A stretch of 64,000 nucleotides of DNA from Viscum album. Its lineage: Eukaryota > Streptophyta > Magnoliopsida > Santalales > Viscaceae. The translations under genes were made by a program, and so were the position numbers. This document shows, in pieces, positions 46,254 to 58,512 of this stretch. Position 1 is the first letter of the stretch; the number at the start of each line of letters is the position of its first letter. Under the pieces are notes generated by a model, which had not been told where the DNA came from, did no database searches, and saw only the letters and a program-made list of their open reading frames with translations. The stretch spans positions 236,211,591 through 236,275,590 of the forward strand of contig OY728143.1 of NCBI GenBank assembly GCA_963277665.1, in the 5' to 3' direction.

Positions 46254-46811
46254 AATAAAAGCTGGGATTAAAAAATTGGACACATTGAATTCAATTCATT
46301 TATATATACATTCTTTAAAATATATTTTCCTCATTAAAAATAAATAAAATTAAGATAATGATCCTATATATAATGAGATATCAAAAAAATAATTTTTAAT
46401 AGTATGTGAATACCATTATATGTCATTAATGGTGTTCTATGGATTAAATATACAATAAATAATGACTAAATGACATTAAGTTGTGTGTCATAAGCCATGT
46501 CTCCAAAGGGTGATAGACACCCAATTTGTTTTATTATATTCTTCTTTTGATTTATGTTAAATTATATAAGTGGATTTTTTTAGATCATTTTTGTTAAACT
46601 GAAATAAACAATATAAGAGTTCTACTAAGAACCAAATATTAGAGAATTCATCAAATATGAATAATGGAAAGAATAATTTTCCATCTTGTGAAAAAAATGG
46701 ACAGTATAATTCTGGGTAATAATGGAAGGGAATGAGATTTTTTATTTGTGCGGAGACAAGGGTAATCATTTAAACTAATGTAATGTGAAGACAGAAAATT
46801 ATAATATTCTG

Positions 46812-46853
46812 TGTCTCAACTATAGGTATATGGGGAACTACAAAAAACAAATT
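46812..46853 (+). pseudogene. gag: decayed gag zinc knuckle of the plus-strand gypsy
   Basis: C-L-N-Y-R-Y-M-G-N-Y-K-K-Q-I: the first Cys and M-G remain, but the second Cys, the His and the last Cys are gone. It is in the same frame as 46089-46253, 241 codons downstream, which supports the reading. Confidence 0.4.
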
Positions 46854-47424
46854 CCCTATGTTTCATAGGAATATACCATGAAAGGGGGAGATAGAAGAAG
46901 AATATAATTATAGAATCATTATAATAGATGTTAATGTTCTAAAAGATGTGGTGGTAGAAACATTAATCTTATCTTAAAAATTTTCTAATGATATAGTAGA
47001 TTATGAATCCTTGATCTTTATTATATCTACAATTATTTCTATGAAAATTAGTTATTTCACTAGAAAAATAAGAAGGGTGTTTTTTCTCAAAATTCCATGT
47101 ATATTTCTCACTTTGATAAGGTTGTGAAAATAAATCCCCATTATGACATCTGAATGTAATATATTACACAAATTATCTTGCCTGTGGTTGAATTATATAT
47201 AATCATTTGTATAGACAATCATTCAAAATATGATGTGATAATTTATTTGATGTTGAAGGAAATTTTGTTCATAAAGAATATGTTGAATTCCTTATCATTA
47301 GAGTATATATATATTCATTTAATTATTGTTGATATAATCCCCCTATAGCTCCTATGGATGATATTCATGGGTAATAAGTTCATTAAAAATCTAGGGATGG
47401 GAAGGTAACATTAAAATAGAGGAT

Positions 47425-47585
47425 GTACATATTTTAATGGAACACATTGATGTATTTCCAGAAGAATTTCATAGACATCACTCAATGAATTTTAGTTGAG
47501 TTTTAAATTAACAAAATTAATGATTCATTACCAATATCAATGAAACCCTATATAATGGACCTATTTATACATTTATTTGTAAAGA
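47425..47585 (+). pseudogene. pol: pol remnant (start of RT) of the plus-strand gypsy
   Basis: H-I-D-V-F-P-E-E-F-H matches the D-V-F-P-E-E-L-P motif just before the gypsy RT. After a frameshift, L-P-I-S-M-K-P-Y-I-M follows (47,528 on), equal to the P-I-S-K-A-P-Y-R-M motif. The rest of RT and integrase is missing, so pol is truncated here. Confidence 0.6.
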
Positions 47586-48623
47586 AAACTAAAAATATTT
47601 TATGTTATACAATATATTCCCCATACTGTTTGAAACAACCTATTTTTTTAAAAGAACAGTATGTTTGATAGGTTATGTTTCCTAGAATAACGAACTTAAA
47701 TTAACGGAAAAATATCGTTATTTTAACAAAAAAATTATAATCTAGAAAATCAATTTGTGGGTGTGAATAGTGTTAATATAATGTAAAATAATTATAATTT
47801 TAATATTCAATTCAAAATTATTTATGCTTTGGAAAATTATATATACGTTTAAGGAATGTAATTCCATTATTTAAATATATTTTCCATTAGAAAATTTATA
47901 TTTATTCCTTTAAATAATAAAATAAATATCATTATTTTGTGAAATTTTTATAATGTTTATTTTTCCCAATAAACAACATTTTTTGAATCATTGTGTAAAA
48001 ATTATGTGTGGTTAATTTTTCTGGGAATTGAAAAAATTATATTTTTTGTTTAAAAAGATAAAATACAACTTTTACGTAATAACATAACTCATATGAAAAA
48101 ATTATTATGAAATAATTAAATAGATATTTTTATTTAAATTTTTTATAGAATTTAATAATAATCTAGTATTTATATTTAAAAGCACATCCTTTACAATTTT
48201 GAAAATAATTATTTTACAATTTCTATGAAACGTTTTTAACGAGTTATGCACATAAAATATTTTGAATATCATTTTTCATTTTATAATTTACAATCATGTA
48301 AAATGGATTTCATTTTATGGATTAAGAGGTCCAAATTAGTTTATAATGTCTTTTTCAATTTTTGGAAGAAAAATATAACCATTGTTAAAAAAATATTTTC
48401 TACAGTATTGGTAAAATAATGTTGTAGCTTAATAGTAAATGGTAAAATATTATAATTACTAATAAAAAATATTAAATTGGTGGATTTTGTGTTGATCAAA
48501 CATAAAAATATTTTTAAACATTAAATATCTATCAAACACATTTTAATGAAATCATCCCAAATTTGGTTACCTTTTAATATAAAATAATCATTCTTTAAAA
48601 ACATAGAAGCATGCCTCCTCAAT
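47586..48623. other. AT-rich stretch, probable start of an old 3' LTR
   Basis: No coding. The boundary between truncated pol and the LTR copy that carries the TATA module at 48,624 is somewhere here. Confidence 0.35.
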
Positions 48624-49450
48624 TATAAATACAACAACCTACCACACATTTTCACTTATCAAGAATTAATTATATTAAAATATCTTCCAAAACCACTCCT
48701 CCCCAATCTACCCATGTCTGGTATCATCTTGGCTTACCCAAATACAATTGACATGTTACTTATTTAGTCCTTCATAGAGGTGATATTCAAGTGGTAACTT
48801 TCTAAAACCACATCACTTAATTTCACATATTCATCTTCCTTATCCTTGAAAAATTAATCAATAAAAAATAATATCTACAATATCAATTTTATACAATAAT
48901 TTTACATTTATATATCAATAAATTATATTGTTCTATTTTATCATCTCCTCTTATTCAACAAAATGAAACCATTGTCCAAATGATGGAAATTAACTGTCTT
49001 TGAGAATAATGATTTCGTTTTTTACATTAAAAAATTCATGGATGGAAATAAATATATTATTATGATTAAATAATATTTTAATCAATATATTATATCTTAT
49101 TTTTTGTTCTTCAACTAATATATAGATATAATATTAATTAAAACAAAACTAGTTCATGATAGCCTGAAAAACCTCCGAAATAAACTAATCATTTATCATT
49201 ATCATTTCGTCAACTGAATCATCCACAAGTAAAAATGAAAAAGAACATGTGAGACTATTTAAACCCATCAATGTTCATTAATACCGTTTCATATCAATTT
49301 TTTAGTGTTATTTCCATTTTTTATTTATATCCACAATATTGCACCAGTGAACAGACCACAAAACCATGAAATGAATGTCCCTAAAATAATAACAATAATT
49401 AAATATTATTATTTAACGTGAGGTAAGATATTATAAAATTATTATATATG
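48624..49450 (+). repeat. old gypsy LTR module, copy 3
   Basis: TATAAAT (48624-48630) in CAATTATAAATACAACAACC, a CCTCTT block at 48947, and 'tatctatatag' near 49,460, all at the same offsets as copy 1 (27,859). It lies downstream of the pol remnant, as a 3' LTR should. Confidence 0.45.
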
Positions 49451-50465
49451 GAATTATAAATATCTATATAGTTCTTGAATAAGTTAATGTCTTTCATAAA
49501 ACTATTATAAAATATTTTTAGTATATAAAAATAAATTGAATCATGAGGTATGGGTTTGTCACCAAAAATTTTCTTTTGTGAGATATAGGCCATAATTGTC
49601 ACTTATTTGTTTTATGTGGTATAAATACTACCCATTATTAAATCATATGATGATTCTAGTTATATTCTTGTTGTTAAAAAATTAATGAAACAATTATTAT
49701 TTTTATAGGGTATACTATTCATATAATTAAATTCTGTAAAGGATATAATAAATCAATTTTTTTCATTGGGTTAAACTTCTACTTAATTTATTTTTTAATG
49801 ATATTATTATGTGGGAAATTAATTTTTATTATCTAATGTTATATTTCCATATTTTTATTCAGATTTAATGTGTATACATAAAATAAATTCTTTTTATTAA
49901 TCCTAACATCAATGATATGATATTTTTAAAAGTATTCTATAAGAAAAATAAACTTTCTTATTGTTTCCCTGAAAATCCTATTTTCATTCCATATATATGA
50001 TTCCAAAAATTCATTCGAAAATTATTTTTTTGGTTTAGATACTATTTTATATCTAATTTATAATCATGATTTTAATTTTACATAAAAAATTTGATTTTAT
50101 ATTTTTTTGATTTGGAAACAAGTTTCTTTGAGACTTTTCTAAAAAAAATACAGAAGGAATGTTATTTATCATATATGGAATGAGAGTATTTTCACAATGT
50201 CATGATAAATTAATGTTTGAATTAATCCTTTAAATTTATACATGATTTTTTTCAATTAATGGTTTTTTAAATTTATTAGTTCATTAATAATAATTGGTCT
50301 TCAATGTGAAAATGAGCATTTTCGTAAATATTTTTTCGATAATAACATTTAATATATTTTCATCATGATAAAAATCCTTTTCTGACTCTTGTGATTCTTA
50401 GTGGTTAGTTTCTAATAAAAAAATCTTCTTTTTATAAAATGGATTATAATATGTTCGAATGGGGA
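49451..50465. other. AT-rich stretch up to the chromovirus
   Basis: No coding. Probably the rest of the old 3' LTR, cut by the element at 50471. Confidence 0.35.
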
Positions 50466-50470
50466 TGTAC

Positions 50471-53237
50471 TATAAAGACCGAGCCTTAAAATTTTACTCA
50501 ATATTGATTTTTTGAAAAAAAAACAAACATTATTACACAATTTGGATCATTTTGAGTTTAAAGTTGTAGAGAATTATGATACCTTACATACATAACATAC
50601 CTTAATCATACAAGATGATGCAACTAAAAACAGTTTCCATTTTTTTCAAAATATAAAACATTGAAACATAAATCATAATTTCATTGACAACACTCTATAT
50701 CAAACATCATGGATAATTTATTTCCATTACCCATAAAAATATCCTATGGAAAACATTTTACAATCATGGGATAAGTATGAAACATAGTATGGGGGATAAT
50801 GACAGAAAGCGTTATTCAAGTGATAACATAAAAACCAATAAAACCAATAATCATAAAAACTCATATGTATAAAAACATCATGTAATTTAATTAGGGAATA
50901 TTTACCATATTACACATAGATTAACCCTTAAATATGAAATAACCCTTTGGTAAACTTCTATCTCTAGAGTACCCAATGCATTGGAGAGCTGTAATGGGGA
51001 TCACCCATCATATCTTGAGCTATAATGGGCTCAACCCAACATATCTTGAGCTATAATGGGCACAAAAAAATAAATTTTGAGCTATAATGGGATCAACCCA
51101 ACATAAATAATGACAAAGAATCATATCATGTTAAAACTTTATCACGAAATCAAGATAAATCTCTCATCCCATACATATAAAAAATAAATCCTTTTTAAAA
51201 TTTATTCAAGAGAGTTTTGAAAAGATTTTAAAAGAAATTTCCCTTAAATATATAATTGGAATGCGGATTAATAGAATGGATTGGATATGCATAAAATTTA
51301 TAAATATACATAATAAAACATAATGTAAACATAAATTCATCACACAAATAATCTTAATATTTTGTAATTAATAAAGAAGAAGGTCAACCCAAAGAATGGA
51401 AACTGGGTTTAGAATTCCCTTACCTCGAGATTGTCTTAAATCAAACTTTTTTAAACCTCACATATAATGGATAAAAGAGTGTTATTAATATCATAATAAA
51501 ACATATCCATCTTTATAATATCTCATATGATAATTTCATTATATCCATTCACCCTTTAATTGTATGTATTTTTTTCCTTCTATTGTTTTGTGTGCTTTCA
51601 TTACAAGTTTTCCATGATTGGTTCATGATGGATACTCTTGTCTACTGGAACTGAAAATATAGAATTTGAAAGGAGTATTATTTAAATATTTCCAAAACAA
51701 TAAATTATTCCATTTATCATTTTAAATTCTAAAATGTGGATGATTCATAAGTTACAACATTAATGATGTTTGTTTAGAACTTTTAAGTGGTTCTTTGATA
51801 ATAATGACCTCATATTGTCTTATAAATTTAAACCATGATTAAAAAAGTAGCTCAGAACCATGGATGAGTCATAATACATATATTATAACTTGGTTCAAAA
51901 ATAAATATCATTTCTTTACCATAAATGAATGAATTAATGCAAATTAAAACCACATCTTCCATGATGTCGTTAATTCGACACATCACGAACAGTTTTTTTT
52001 ATTCCTTGAATTAGTGGGAGAGGAGAAGAATAATGATGAATAATTTTCCATGAGCATAAAAAAATAAATAATATACCTTATTTTTGGAACATTCATGCAT
52101 CTTGGGTAAGAGTATATGACGAAATCATAAGAAATGAACGGTACTCAAAATAGAAGAATAATTGAGAAATCCCTTAAAAAATATTTGGCAGCCTAACGAC
52201 TATGAAAAATGGTTTTAAAAAAATTAAAAATATAGGGGACAATGTTCACCCCTACAGAAATGATTCATAATACATAATATGTCAATAATAAAATGGAAAT
52301 AATAATCTGTTATGGAAACATGATTGTTATACAACATAAAGAAACTTGAATGGAAAAAATTGAGATTTATTTTACCATGTTGAGTAACACCTAAAACATG
52401 AAGGTTGGGGACTTGAAGGATTTTGGAAACCTTGGGAGGAATAAAAGGGAGTTAAGGAGGTCAAATTTTCATTTAGTATTATTTGTGAATTAATTTAATG
52501 AAGGAATGGGTTGGTATTTATAGAAAAAGTGAGGGAATAATTTTATAATTTGCAAGGGACACCTCATTAGTTGTATTTGAAAAACCATTGTCTTACCCAT
52601 GTTATTTTCCTATGGTATTATCCAATTAAGAGACCTAACATGTTATTTTACTACAGACAAGTCTACAAATTTTTTTACATCATTATTACTTCATTAATGT
52701 TGTCATTAAGACACCGAAACTCAAAACTATATTTGTACTATTCACCGAAGCATCAAATGATTCAGAAAAATCCCTAAAATTTACCCTATCCATTTTTTTA
52801 CATGTATAACTAAAAAATAAACTCTATTTTTTTAATATAATTATTTAAATATTATTAATTTAATTTTTAAAAAAATCACAGTTATTTCAAAAATTAATAA
52901 TTTAAATTCTAGAACTGCTTTTATATCAAATGGAAAAATTATCCTAGATGTCATTATCTTAAAGCCATAAGAAAATATAATAATAATACAATTTACTATT
53001 CATCAAGGTCATATTAATATTCCTATTACAATTCATATGGGTATGGTACTATTTACCAAAAAAACAAGTTGGTTCAATCAAACTCTATATATCTTAATGA
53101 AAAAAATTGTAGTTATCTTTTTTTCGAAATTAAGAACATCAAATTACAAAATTATGCATAATGGCTAGTTATAAATATCTACATAAGACAAATTATCATG
53201 AATTTTATTTAATTTTTAAAAACATTAGGGCATTACA
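50471..53237 (-). repeat. 3' LTR of the chromovirus
   Basis: Plus-orientation start TATAAAGACCGAGCC, end GGGCATTACA. It has a 31-bp tandem array (50986-51109) and a TATAAATA box on the minus strand at 52515-52522. Confidence 0.9.
50986..51109. repeat. 31-bp tandem array, four copies, 3' LTR of the chromovirus
   Basis: Four 31-bp units start at 50986, 51017, 51048 and 51079, each like GAGCTATAATGGGCTCAACC. The other LTR has the same four at 58389-58512. Confidence 0.9.
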
Positions 53238-53252
53238 TTATCCCCACATTCT
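53238..53252 (-). other. Polypurine tract of the chromovirus
   Basis: AGAATGTGGGGATAA on the minus strand directly before the 3' LTR start TGTAATGCCC. Confidence 0.75.
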
Positions 53253-53284
53253 ATAAATTTCATCCTCGCAATTTTATTTACTTA

Positions 53285-53812
53285 TGAAACAAGTTAGGGT
53301 ACACTTCCCTCATATCATTTTTATATTTCGGTGTTGTTTTATCAACTAAGTGGTTTCTCCATAAAACCATTAGCTGGTGGATTACCTTATTTAACAATAA
53401 CAATTCCCTTCAATCAAGAATCTGAACTGATTTCTCTTCAATAGAAAGGTTCTTTTCCATCTAATCTGCGTCTGGTCTCAAGACATGTGATGAATCAGGC
53501 ACATACATTCTCAACATCGAAACCTGAAAAAAATTGTGTACCTAAGACAAACTCGGAGGAAAAGCTACTTGGTATGCAACTGGTGTCCATATTTATATAA
53601 CATTTCTAAAGGACCGATAAATTGAGAACATAGATTTTATTTCTCAACAAAACACATGACACTTTTCCATGGATTGATTTTAAGGAAAACATAGCCAGTT
53701 ACGTTGAAGGATAACTCCTTTATTTTTTATATGCATTACTTTTCTACCTGCTCTAAGCTGTACCCATGTGTTGTGGGATCATCATCACTTTCTCAACCAC
53801 TTCCTCTACTAA
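53285..53812 (-). pseudogene. pol: pol: integrase C-terminus and chromodomain
   Basis: The end of the minus-strand frame reads V-L-W-R-N-H-L-V-D-K-T-T and D-M-R-E-V-Y-P-N-L-F (about 53,287-53,372), the typical chromodomain tail of Tekay/CRM-like integrase, which tethers integration to modified chromatin. Upstream is S-S-H-V-L-R-P-D-A-D, then L-S-I-E-E, the usual linker. An aromatic Tyr/Trp position (Trp of L-W-R) is present. Several stops interrupt it. Confidence 0.75.
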
Positions 53813-54214
53813 TTATTTCTCCATCAACTTTCTTTCACTAACTTTATCCTGAATAGTCAGAGTTCCACACAACTTCCCGTTCAATGGCTCAAAATGTTCC
53901 ACCTGAATACTGGAATGAAAACTATTATTATAAGAAAAAAATGACAATGAAAGATGATGATAAAAATTTCCCAAGTAGTTCATTGAATAAGCTAGAAGCA
54001 TATCCCCCAATGTTTGAATTGGTCATTCTGACTACCCATCTGATTGGGGAATTAATGTTGTACTGAAATTTAATTTTGTACCCAACAATATGTGAATCCC
54101 CTTATAAAAGATAGAAGTGAACCTGGGATCCTGATCAGATGCAATGAAAAGAGGAACTCCGTGTAACCTGACAATCTCTTTGAGGTGTAGTCGAGAAAGC
54201 AGATCCAACAACAT
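53813..54214 (-). pseudogene. pol: pol: integrase core of the chromovirus
   Basis: R-L-H-G-V-P and A-S-D-Q-D-P-R-F-T-S hold the second catalytic Asp. P-Q-S-D-G is followed by two stops. The same frame continues with Y-N-N-S-F-H-S-S-I, near-identical to family A-Y-N-N-S-Y-Q-S-S-I. The Glu before T-I-Q-T-L is lost to a stop or change. The two open pieces (54032-54214 and 53813-54010) are in one frame. Confidence 0.85.
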
Positions 54215-55577
54215 TGTATCTCAAATAGACACGAAATGTGCATATTTTTCAGTCAATCAATAATTCACCAAATAGAATTGTAATTTCAAGAAGTATTTTT
54301 TTGTCCAACCAAAAATACCATGGATATATTCTCCCATTTCTATTATGGAAGTGGAAATGGTTGAAGAATCTACTTCGATAACTGCCACTCTACTTTAACT
54401 TGTTGACATGTGAATAATGTTATAATAAAATTAGAAATATCTCTTTTCATTCCATCCCACCAATAATACTCTCTAAGGTATTTATACATCATAATACTTC
54501 ATGTATGAACTGAAAATGGAGAACTATGAGCTTCACACAACAAATCATTCTATCCCTGAGAATCACAAGGCACACATAACCTTTTTCCAAATCATAAAAC
54601 TCAATCATTATCTTGTTTATATTATGTAAGCATACCCTTTTTAACCAATTCTACGTTTTTCTATAGCTCACGATCTTCCTTATATACTCTCTTAATCTTG
54701 TATAATAACAATGAATGCACTAAAACATGAAACAAAGAAGATGTATTCACTGAACTGACAACTTCTAATCCAAAATTCATCAAATCATTAATCAAGGGAT
54801 CATTACCAAACAAAACATGGTTAATAATTCATGATGTTTTCAACTCAAGGCATCCAATACATTTTTTTTTTCTATTTTTGGATGTAATTGGTCATGAAAT
54901 CTTAATCATTTTCAGTTCATTCCATATTTTCTACCTCATGGTTAATTCCTTCTGAGTGATTATTTAATTCAGACATTTATAGTCAGTTAATATTTTACAT
55001 TTGGATCTGTATAAATGGTGCAACCAAATTTTCAAAGAAAAAAAACATAGCAACCAATTAATAATCATGTGGGGGATAATTAAACATGCGAGGTTTTAGT
55101 TGTCTTGAAGCATAAGAGATTTCCTGATTATTCTGCATCAGAACACAACCATTTCTCTTTAATCAAACACCAATATAGATGAAAAAATCACCATTTTGGG
55201 AAGGCAAGGCCAAAACTGGAGAATTCACCCATCTCCTCTTCTTTACCTAAAAACAAATATCTCATTATTATATCGAAGAATATTTATCTCCTTTTTGCGT
55301 TAACATAGTTAGCAGGCTAGTTTCCTGTGAAAAGTTTCTAACACACTATCATTAATAAACTGTTAATCCCAGAAAACTATGAATATCTATAACATTTTTA
55401 GGACATCTCCATTAAAAAACATTTTTTTGGAAGGATATATTGTTATTCCATCTTTATTTACAATGTTCTCAGGAAAAGAAATCTGCTGTAACCAAAAATC
55501 ACACTTTCTGAATTTTCCATACAGTTTCATTTTTCTAAGGCTTGCTAAAAAACCCATCAATGTTTTTCATGATGCTC
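54215..55577 (-). pseudogene. pol: pol: RNase H and linker of the chromovirus, decayed
   Basis: Between RT and integrase. The broken frames hold no clearly kept RNase H motif that I could read with certainty. Position is the reason for the call. Confidence 0.5.
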
Positions 55578-55775
55578 TTAAATTATAGAATATACTAGAA
55601 TGCCATAAATAATGAAAACCAAAAACATATCCAATAAATCATGAAATATTTTATTCATAAGATCCATGAATACCGTAGGTGAATTAGTTAACCTGAAAAG
55701 AATAACTACAAATTCAAAATGACCATATCTAATATGGAACACTGTCTTCGAGATGTCTCCATCCTTTACTTTCAA
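55578..55775 (-). pseudogene. pol: pol: reverse transcriptase core of the chromovirus
   Basis: [17 protein letters not shown] and [14 protein letters not shown] are clear gypsy RT. The catalytic segment, F-I-D-D-I-L-V-Y-S in the family, reads [10 protein letters not shown], so both catalytic Asp residues are lost and one residue is inserted. Confidence 0.9.
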
Positions 55776-56009
55776 TTATTGGCACCCCGACTTCTATTCA
55801 TCCATTGAAAATTTCTATGCTTCTAGGAGCTGATCAAAAAAAATCATCAATATGAGGAAAATGGAACAATATTTAACTGTCATGTTATTCAAGGATCTAT
55901 AATAGACGCAATGTCTCATTGAACCATCTTTTTTCTTAAAAAATGATAAGGGCACCCCATGGTGAAGTGTTGGGTCATATGAAACCATTATCTAATAATT
56001 CTTTAACCT

Positions 56010-56400
56010 ACTTTTTTAATCTAGGAGTTACATTTGGGGAATTTGATAAGGAGGTTTATAAATTGGATTACCATCCGAAACAAAATCAATAGTTAACTCA
56101 AACATTTAATTTAGAATAACACTAGGGAATTCATCAGAAAAAAAATCTAGGTATTCATTTACCACAGGTACATCATTAACCTAGATAGTTCCCTTATCAT
56201 AAAAAATATGAAAAATATAATGTTTATTTCCATACATTATTAGTTTCTTATCTTTATGATATGTTATTAATGGTATGGGTTCATTCTTGTACAGAAACTG
56301 AAATTATTTCTGAAAAACAACTTCTTTTACTATGAAATCTATCTTATCTTGATAAAATGAAATCCATTCCATACCCATAATAACATAAAACTATACTAGT
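56010..56400 (-). pseudogene. pol: pol: protease end and RT start of the chromovirus
   Basis: About 56,335-56,392 reads F-Y-V-I-M-G-M-E-W-I-S-F-Y, equal to the gypsy protease end motif G-M-D-W-L with Asp changed to Glu. Further down, D-F-F-S-D-E-F-P-S and P-I-Y-K-P-P-Y correspond to D-V-F-P-E-D-L-P and P-I-S-K-A-P-Y, the RT start. Confidence 0.75.
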
Positions 56401-56699
56401 GTAAAAACAACATGGTTTTCATTTGATATCATTCCAAAAACAAGGATAATATGATTTTTATAATTTATATTTTCCACAATATTTTTTACAGGTGTTTTTA
56501 CTATTAGATCTGACTTAATTTCGTAGGTTTGAATGCAAATTTTTTTTTTAAATTTCTCAAAAATGAAAGAATGTTTAGAACCTTAAAAAATAGAACATTT
56601 GTGAATTCTGTAAAAAAAATATACCTGAGACCACCTTATATGGTGGTACAACATCTATTAAAGTGGTTTCAAATGCCGAAAACTTCTGTTTAATATATT

Positions 56700-57120
56700 T
56701 CTGATTCCCTGCTTGAGTAACTAGCTTCAGAAAATCATTATAAAATGACCCAAGTCATTAAAGTTATAGCATCTCACTATCGGCTTCTCATTAATTTTAT
56801 GATCCTTTTCCTTATAGTCATGATACATTTTTCTAAACATTCCACATCAGTATCATTTCCCAGAATTTATAAGATGTTCACCAGGATTCCTTTTACCACA
56901 CTTTTCAAAAGAAGGGATATTCATTTTCTTACATCTAGACTTATTTTCTAATTCCATCTCCATTTCCATCCAACCTAATTACTTCATATTCATTTCATCA
57001 CAATGAACATATGTGTCAGAAAAATCCATCTCAACATTTTCAGCAAAACGAACAAGATTCTCATAGAATTTAAACTCTTGTGAAGCCAAATCTCTTCGCA
57101 AAAATGATTTCAAACCAGAG
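56700..57120 (-). pseudogene. gag: gag of the chromovirus (C-terminal part)
   Basis: An open run at about 56,985-57,120 reads F-L-R-R-D-L-A-S-Q-E-F-K-F-Y-E-N-L-V, a Tekay-type Gag segment. K-C-G-K-R-N-P-G-E-H (about 56,870-56,915) is the family's first knuckle (K-C-G-K-x-H-P-G-E-C). The second knuckle at 56730-56771 reads C-Y-N-F-N-D-L-G-H-F-I-M-I-F, with the second and last Cys replaced by Phe. Confidence 0.75.
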
Positions 57121-57867
57121 TAATATTGATTAATTTTACATAAAAATATCATGTAAAATCTGGTACATACCTAGAAAGTATTGTAAAACTGGATTCATAT
57201 TCTTCCAAAGAATCATCAACTTTCTGCTTTAGTTCTAATAATGGTGTCTCCATTCTAAGTCAAACCATTTTGGGAAAATATTTTTTCCAGAAAAACACTC
57301 TTAAAATAATCCCATTAAAAACTATTTTGCTCATCTCTTTCTCTCATATTCTTAACCAGAGACCCCCATTGATCGGATTCAAATTCAAATCAACATATGG
57401 ATTGTATTTCCTTTTGATGTTTTGAACATCCCATGACATCAAATATCTTTTATGAAGAATTGATCCATCATTCTACTATCTCGTAATCAATGGTTCTACT
57501 GAATGCTACATGATGTTTCCTCGTTAAATGATCCACCAAAGACATTTTTTCATTGTAGATCATGTTTCTATAGGGCATAGATACCACCCCCATTTATTTT
57601 ATGAGTCATATGAGCCAATACTGTCACAAACTACTCGGTTCTGATTCAAACCAACTGGGTCTGCATATTCAGATAGACATTAGCCTCCTAGTGCCTTCCA
57701 ACTTCATATTCCCTGTTTCTTCTATTGAAAACCATTATTTACAAACATGAAATATAATTAAAAACATGTTAATCCTTAAATTATATGACATTCCAAATTA
57801 CCATAGAGTAAAAACCAGTTATTATATTTTTTAAATATCATCCCATCCCCTAAAGTTATATAAACCA
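57121..57867 (-). pseudogene. gag: gag N-terminal part and leader of the chromovirus
   Basis: Broken coding sequence on the minus strand between the primer site and the readable Gag. The N-terminal motifs are not clear, and I could not choose a start. Confidence 0.45.
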
Positions 57868-57881
57868 TCAGTTGATATTAA
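57868..57881 (-). other. Degraded primer binding site of the chromovirus
   Basis: Minus strand TTAATATCAACTG directly after the 5' LTR; it is TTGGTATCAGAGC with both G of GG changed to A and later bases changed. Position supports it. Confidence 0.5.
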
Positions 57882-58388
57882 CTATAAGGAACCAACATTA
57901 AAATGTTTTTGAATATTGAAATTTAGAAATAAAGAAGAATTATTACACATTGAATATAAATTTTAGTTTATAGTTTTTGAGAATCAAGACACCTTACATA
58001 CATAACATACCACAATCATAAAAAGAATATTACTAAAAACAGTATCCATTTAATTTCAAAATATAAAACATTAAAACATAATGCATGATTTTTTTGACAA
58101 CACTCCATTTCAAAAATCACTAATCCATTATTTATTTTACCCCTCCTTATATTCTATGAATTTTTTTTTAAAAACATGGGATGAGTATAAAACTCAGTAT
58201 GGGGTATAATGATAGAAAATGTTAGTCAACTTATAAAATAAAAACCAATATAACCCATATTCATAAAAACTCATGCATAAAAAACATAGTTTCATTGGGA
58301 CTTATTGACCATATAATTGTTACATTAACCCTTACACATGGAATAACCCTTTTTCAACTTCCATATCTAGAGTAACCAATGCATTGAT

Positions 58389-58512
58389 GAGCTATAATGG
58401 GGCTCACCCATCATATCTTTCACTATAATGGGATCAACCAAACATATCCTGAGCTATAATGGGCCCAAACCAACATATCATGGGCTATAATGGGATCGAA
58501 CCAACATAAATT
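58389..58512. repeat. 31-bp tandem array, four copies, 5' LTR of the chromovirus
   Basis: Units start at 58389, 58420, 58451 and 58482, matching 50986-51109. Confidence 0.9.
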
